Shown here: piece after piece, positions 60,187 through 64,000 of the stretch
Numbering within the stretch: position 1 is the stretch's first letter
How the letters are laid out: every line of letters begins with the position of its first letter
Assembly (NCBI GenBank): GCA_031551885.1
Contig: JAVBMX010000037.1
Location: 1 to 64,000 of the forward strand
Origin: Frigididesulfovibrio sp031551885
GTDB lineage: Bacteria > Desulfobacterota > Desulfovibrionia > Desulfovibrionales > Desulfovibrionaceae
Length of the DNA: 64,000 bases
Reading direction: 5' to 3'
The notes under the pieces: generated by a model
Told to the model about the DNA's origin: nothing
The model's input: the letters and a program-made list of their open reading frames with translations, nothing else
The model's database searches: none
Translations under genes and position numbers: made by a program

Positions 60187-61150
60187 GGCCGGGATCGAGT
60201 ATGTGCGCTGTCTGGAGTCTTTGGGATACGTTGTCGAGACCCGCCCGGAGCGACTGCCGGAGTGTTCGACGGTTATTTTGCACGACGACCCGATGGCCTT
60301 GCCGCAGGTGCGGGCGTCGTTGCCCAACTTCGGCGACAGGCGGGTCATCGCCTATTGCGTGTGGGAGGGAGATCGGCTGCCGGAGCCGTATCGGCAACGG
60401 CTTGAGGTCTATCGGGAGATCTGGACCTGCTCCGCCTGGGTGCGCGAGGTGTTTCACGAACTGCCCGCTCGGGTGGACGTGGTGCCCCATGTGGTGCGCC
60501 GGCTTCCCTTCAGTCGGGAAGACGCGGAATTCGCCCGTTGGGCGGTCGGGGCGGACGACGGGGAATTTCTGCTTTTTTCCGTGATCGATGGTATCAATCC
60601 CCGCAAAAATCTCGCCGGACTTCTGGGGGCGTTCCAGGCCGCCAGGGCCGTGAGTCGCGTTCCCTTACGGCTTGTGCTCAAGCAATATCGGGTCAATTTG
60701 CCGTTGGGCGACATCCCCGGCGTGCGCTCGTTGTTCGGCAATTTTACCCGGGGGCAGATGGCCGCCCTGCACGCGGTTTCGCAGGCCTATGTTTCCGCGC
60801 ATCATGCGGAAGGCTGGGGCCTGGGCATCTCGACCTCAATGGCCTACGGCAGACCCGTCGCGGCCACCGGCTGGTCCGGAAATATGGAATACATGAACGC
60901 GAGGTGTTCGTTGCCCGTGCCGTACACGATGGTCGCGGTTTCCGACGAAATGTGTCGAAAGTTGCCCTTGTTCACGCCGGATATGTCCTGGGCCTCCCCC
61001 GATATTCCCGCTTTGGCCGGGGCCATGTGCCGCATGGCCGAAGGCCGTATTCCCGAGGACCTTCCCGGCAAAGCCTCGGCGATTTCGGAGCGCTTCGGAC
61101 TCCGGGCTGTGGCCGCGCGCTTGAAGGAGTTGCTGGAAAATCCCGCCTGA
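60143..61150 (+). CDS. Glycosyltransferase (GT-B fold, family 4-like)
   Basis: A 335-aa protein. It has an N-terminal half with HREAGIEYVRCLESLGY and IWTCSAWVREVF, and a C-terminal GT-B half with DGINPRKNLAGLLGAF (about 150-165), HAEGWGLGISTSMAYGRPVAATGWSG (in part) and its Glu acid/base context HAEGWGLG. It would transfer a sugar from a nucleotide donor; acceptor unknown. GGAGTAGGT precedes the ATG at 60143. It overlaps the tail of the LysR reading frame. No other surface-polysaccharide genes are near. Confidence 0.85.
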   Translation: MRIYYHLSPYISHREAGIEYVRCLESLGYVVETRPERLPECSTVILHDDPMALPQVRASLPNFGDRRVIAYCVWEGDRLPEPYRQRLEVYREIWTCSAWVREVFHELPARVDVVPHVVRRLPFSREDAEFARWAVGADDGEFLLFSVIDGINPRKNLAGLLGAFQAARAVSRVPLRLVLKQYRVNLPLGDIPGVRSLFGNFTRGQMAALHAVSQAYVSAHHAEGWGLGISTSMAYGRPVAATGWSGNMEYMNARCSLPVPYTMVAVSDEMCRKLPLFTPDMSWASPDIPALAGAMCRMAEGRIPEDLPGKASAISERFGLRAVAARLKELLENPA

Positions 61151-61393
61151 TGCGGGCGGATATTCAATCCTTCGCACTCCCTCATTGTCGCTCGGCTTTC
61201 GGGATGGGAAAATCCGCGCCTTGTCCTGCGGGTGAGTCGCAGGCGTGGCGAGAAAAATCGCCTGGCGCCCGACCTGAGCGAGAAGGGCATGTCCCGGCGT
61301 GACGCTCCGCTCCGGAAGCCGATGCCGCGCATCCTTGCCTTGACCGGGGAAAGTGACTAAAGAGAGGGAATACCTGTAGTAAAGGAAAAGAAT

Positions 61394-61639
61394 ATGTGTC
61401 TTGCCATCCCTATGCAGATTACCGAACTCAACGCCAACGATATGGCTCGGTGTCGCGTCGGCCAGGGCGAAACCTTTGTGGATGCCTGCCTTGCCCTGCT
61501 GCCGGAGCCGCCGAAAATCGGCGAGTACGTCATTGTGCACGCGGGGTTTGCCCTGCGCACCCTTGAGCCGGCCGACGCCGAGGAAACGCTGAAACTGTTG
61601 CGGGAAATCGCCGCCACGGCCCGTCCGGAAGATTTTTAG
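61394..61639 (+). CDS. hypC: HypC/HybG/HupF family hydrogenase maturation chaperone
   Basis: An 81-aa protein starting MCLAIPMQITELN, with the invariant Cys2 that binds the Fe(CN)2CO precursor or the large subunit of [NiFe]-hydrogenase, and the GxFVDxCL-type and YVIVHAGFAL motifs. It is normal HypC length. AAAGGAAAAG precedes the ATG. It is isolated from other hyp genes here; a hydrogenase must be elsewhere. Confidence 0.94.
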   Translation: MCLAIPMQITELNANDMARCRVGQGETFVDACLALLPEPPKIGEYVIVHAGFALRTLEPADAEETLKLLREIAATARPEDF

Positions 61640-61692
61640 AAGAACAAGCGAAAGGAGCCTGGGGCGGTAATGGGCTCCCGAAAAAAGTCGTA

Positions 61693-61737
61693 AGCGGCCT
61701 GTTTTAAAGCATCACTTTAAAACAGGCCGCTGTTTTT
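61693..61737 (+). terminator. Intrinsic terminator of hypC
   Basis: A perfect 17-bp stem (61693-61709 with 61715-61731) and a 5-nt loop are followed by GTTTTT. Confidence 0.92.
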
Positions 61738-61869
61738 ATGTGCATAAGTGAAAGGTTGGAGGAAAAGGGGATGGGACACGGGAGAAAGGGAAAGCAGGGC
61801 TGCGAAGCGGTTCCTCCCCATGCTTTCACAAAGTGACGTTGTTGCCTTCCCGTTGTGCGGGCGGCAGTT

Positions 61870-62898
61870 TTAAGGGGCCTTTTCCCCTTCCCCCGCACGC
61901 AGCAGCATTTCCGCAGCCGTTACGGGGTTCTCCGCTTCGATTGCCGCCACAAGGGGCCTGTCGCGCAGTTGCTTGGTGTAGGCTCGGTCGTAGTAGGCCA
62001 AAAGAAGCTCCGCGACCATAGTGAGATCGCCTTGCTCCAGAGCTTGACGGGCTTTGGTGTGTTCCGCGCCGCCCAGGCGCTTTTTGATCCGGTCCAGGGC
62101 GTCGCCGATGTCTCCGACGGGCAGGGAGCAGTAGTCCGTCAGAACTCGTTGTAAGCGGTCCGACTCCGGGGTGCGCAGCACAAAAAGCGGCTCGCGGCGC
62201 AGATGAAGGAAAAACGAGCGGGGCAGATTGACGCGCCCGATGTTTTCCGATTCGTCCTCGACCCAGATGGGGCGGGAAAGGTCGCAAGCGGCCAAGGCGA
62301 CGGCGAGGTTGTTTTCAAACTGCGACTGCGTGGGCTGCGGCTTGTCGGGGAAGCCGCCGAAGGCCGAGCCCCGGTGCAGGGCCAGGCCTTCAAGATCCAC
62401 GACCTGTTCGCCGTGTTCCCGCAGCAGGGCCAGAACTTCCGTTTTGCCGGAACCGGTTTTGCCGCCCAGCACCCGCAGGGTCGGAGGATGCTCGAACAGC
62501 TTCAAGGCGAAGTTGCGGAAGGCTTTGTACCCGCCGCGCAAAGTCCGAACCTCCAGCCCCAGGGTTTCGGCCAGCCCGGCCAGTGAACCGCTGCGCATGC
62601 CGCCACGCGCGCAGTAGAAAAAGAGGCGCGGTCCAAAGGCCAGAAGCGTCCGGGCCGTCTCCGGCAGACGGGGGCCGACGGCTTCAAGGCCCCGCACGAC
62701 CGCTTCGCTGCGCCCATGTTCCTTGTAGGTGACGCCGACCACGGCGTGTTCCGCGTCGGTGAACAGGGGCAGGTTGACGGCGCCGGGAATGTGCCCGCGG
62801 GCATACTCGGAAGGAGTACGTGCGTCGATGAGCGGAAGGGCGGCGCATGAGGCGATGAAGGCCGCCGGATCAAGACGGGGACCGGCCGAAGACAGCAC
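61870..62898 (-). CDS. mnmH: tRNA 2-selenouridine/geranyl-2-thiouridine synthase
   Basis: A 342-aa protein. The N-terminal rhodanese domain (about 10-135) has active Cys in YCARGGMRSGS (about Cys95) and the C-terminal P-loop GGKTGSGKTEVL (about 145-156) binds the tRNA geranyl/phosphate steps. It converts 2-thiouridine to 2-selenouridine at tRNA position 34 using selenophosphate. Together with YedF it points to selenium use in this organism. No selD is in the window. Confidence 0.95.
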   Translation of the reverse strand: MLSSAGPRLDPAAFIASCAALPLIDARTPSEYARGHIPGAVNLPLFTDAEHAVVGVTYKEHGRSEAVVRGLEAVGPRLPETARTLLAFGPRLFFYCARGGMRSGSLAGLAETLGLEVRTLRGGYKAFRNFALKLFEHPPTLRVLGGKTGSGKTEVLALLREHGEQVVDLEGLALHRGSAFGGFPDKPQPTQSQFENNLAVALAACDLSRPIWVEDESENIGRVNLPRSFFLHLRREPLFVLRTPESDRLQRVLTDYCSLPVGDIGDALDRIKKRLGGAEHTKARQALEQGDLTMVAELLLAYYDRAYTKQLRDRPLVAAIEAENPVTAAEMLLRAGEGEKAP

Positions 62899-62958
62899 GG
62901 GGGTATCCTTGGAGAGTTGTTGCTTTGTGGGATGAGATTCCCTGGAAAATGAAATGAC

Positions 62959-64000
62959 TCACTCGGTCGGTCGGTTCGCGGGCAGCAGCGCGCCCACGTG
63001 GTTGAGCACCGCCCGCAGTTGTTCGGCGATGATCGGCTTGGAAAGATAATGATCCATGCCCAGGGTCAGGAACCGTTCTTTGTCGCCGGTCATGGCGTGG
63101 GCCGTGAGGGCGATGACCGGCATGCCGGGCGGGATGTTCCGGAGCGGGCCCTGCGGGTCGCCCAGCAGCTCGCGCACCTGGGCCGAGGGAATAATATCCT
63201 CGACATGGCCGCGCCGGATGCGCCCGACCAGCTCGGTGCCGTCCATGACGGGCATCTGGATGTCCGTGAGCAGGCAGTCGAACGGGCGCAGCAACAAGGC
63301 CTCGAGAGCCTGGTGCCCGTCGTCGACGCAGGTCACGGTGTGCCCGTCTTTGCGCAGCAGGGTTTTGACCGTCAGTTGGTTGACCGGATCATCTTCGGCC
63401 AGCAGGATGTTCAAGATGACGGGCGGCTGCGGCGGGGCCGTGGGATCGACGAGCGACGGCTCGGGTTCCGTAAGTTTGAAGGGCAGGGAAAGATGCACGG
63501 TGGTACCGGCGTTTGTTTCGCTGTCGATGCACAACGCGCCGTTCATAAGCTGCACCAGCCGGCGCACGATGCCGAGCCCGAGACCCGAACCGCCGAAGCG
63601 TCGGGTGCTGGAACCGTCCAACTGGGTGAAGGCCCGGAACATGTCGTTGATGCGGTCCGGCGGCACGCCGACCCCTGTATCATGGACCGCCAGATAAATG
63701 CGGCAGGCGTTGGGCATATCCGGCATATGAGAGGGCAGCAGGCTGCATTCCACGGTGATGGTACCCTGCTCGGTAAACTTGAAGGCGTTGCCCACCAGGT
63801 TGAAAAGGATCTGGCGCACCCGGGCGTCGTCGCCCAGGAGCACGGGCGGAATGTCCGGGTCCATATCCAGCTCAAAGGAAAGCTCTTTGCGCACGGCCTC
63901 GTGGGTGAACATGCCGAGGGTGGAGCGCACCGTGGCGGCCAGATCGAAGCGGCTGGGTTCGAGCACAAGCTTGTTGGCCTCGATGCGCGAAAGGTCCAGG
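62959..64000 (-). CDS. Hybrid histidine kinase, 3' part (HATPase and receiver domain), truncated by the window
   Basis: The 5' end lies beyond the window; the frame stays open to base 64000 (LDLSRIEANKLVLEPSRFDL at the edge, the end of a dimerisation helix). HATPase_c: N box LVGNAFKFTEQ, G1 box HDTGVGVPP, F/G2 boxes FGGSGLGLGI. The receiver domain at the C terminus has LLAEDDPVNQL, the phospho-acceptor Asp in CLLTDIQMPVMDG and the Lys in LSKPI. It is therefore a BarA/ArcB-like sensor. The sensor domain and H box cannot be seen. Confidence 0.93.
   Translation of the reverse strand, partial: LDLSRIEANKLVLEPSRFDLAATVRSTLGMFTHEAVRKELSFELDMDPDIPPVLLGDDARVRQILFNLVGNAFKFTEQGTITVECSLLPSHMPDMPNACRIYLAVHDTGVGVPPDRINDMFRAFTQLDGSSTRRFGGSGLGLGIVRRLVQLMNGALCIDSETNAGTTVHLSLPFKLTEPEPSLVDPTAPPQPPVILNILLAEDDPVNQLTVKTLLRKDGHTVTCVDDGHQALEALLLRPFDCLLTDIQMPVMDGTELVGRIRRGHVEDIIPSAQVRELLGDPQGPLRNIPPGMPVIALTAHAMTGDKERFLTLGMDHYLSKPIIAEQLRAVLNHVGALLPANRPTE

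Overview
This window looks like a piece of chromosome from a high-GC, Gram-negative, motile, anaerobic sulfate-reducer-type bacterium, most likely a member of the Desulfovibrionaceae. The evidence is mostly gene content and order. There is a long fatty-acid / riboflavin / leuS run (DUF177-rpmF-plsX-fabH-fabG-acpP-fabF-glyA-dCMP deaminase-ribD-ribE-ribBA-ribH-nusB-leuS-lptE-holA-radC). There are also rubrerythrin, a CbiK-type cobaltochelatase, a HypC chaperone, YedF and MnmH (selenium and sulfur handling), and lptE/lptF/lptG outer-membrane biogenesis. The genus cannot be fixed from the sequence alone. No rRNA, integrase, transposase, phage module or CRISPR array was found. Most of the window is ordinary housekeeping chromosome.

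Layout. 1-0.25 kb: tRNA-Gly/Cys/Gly. 0.5-2.6 kb: dksA and an NFACT (RqcH-like) protein. 2.8-6.5 kb: a chemoreceptor and flagellin, divergent, each with a near-perfect sigma-28 promoter. 6.8-8.8 kb: acetyl-CoA synthetase. 9.3-13.6 kb: a methyltransferase, a ZIP transporter, a CobD-like enzyme and rubrerythrin, separated by palindromic repeats. 13.7-19.9 kb (minus strand): a hypothetical protein, a HAD phosphatase, yggT, DUF167, DUF465 and ilvBNC. 20.3-25.7 kb: a degenerate FAD/rhodanese protein with a Cys-rich partner, tatA, cbiK, a Skp-like lipoprotein and a lytic transglycosylase. 25.7-26.9 kb: a decayed DUF3592 gene. 27.2-28.2 kb: two identical tRNA-Arg genes and a CigR-like pair. 28.3-34.7 kb: lptG, lptF, uppP, an rsuA/rluB-type pseudouridine synthase, yedF and a DUF374-LpxL fusion. 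35.1-39.3 kb: an MFS transporter and lon. 39.5-56.3 kb: one co-directional minus-strand block that starts at a good sigma-70 promoter at 56.37 kb. 56.6-64 kb: rpmB, a D-2-hydroxyacid dehydrogenase, small proteins, a frameshifted LysR gene, a glycosyltransferase, hypC, mnmH and the 3' part of a hybrid histidine kinase.

How it works together. The 17-kb block couples membrane lipid synthesis (PlsX, Fab enzymes, ACP) with ribosome protein L32, one-carbon metabolism (GlyA), flavin synthesis (Rib enzymes), leucyl-tRNA supply, LPS export (LptE) and replication or repair (HolA, RadC). LptF and LptG lie 10 kb away, and together with LptE and the LpxL-like fusion they show an LPS-bearing outer membrane. 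CbiK and the CobD-like enzyme point to corrinoid or tetrapyrrole synthesis. YedF and MnmH point to selenium or persulfide use.

Unusual points worth a second look are three families of dispersed or palindromic intergenic repeats, the catalytically stripped FAD/rhodanese protein, the DUF374-LpxL fusion, a 264-bp tail-to-tail gene overlap, a tandem run of terminators between ilvN and ilvC, and two frameshifted genes, both with a lesion in a homopolymer tract. I did not find a convincing new multi-gene system. The repeat families and the FAD/rhodanese-Cys-rich pair are the best candidates for something undescribed.
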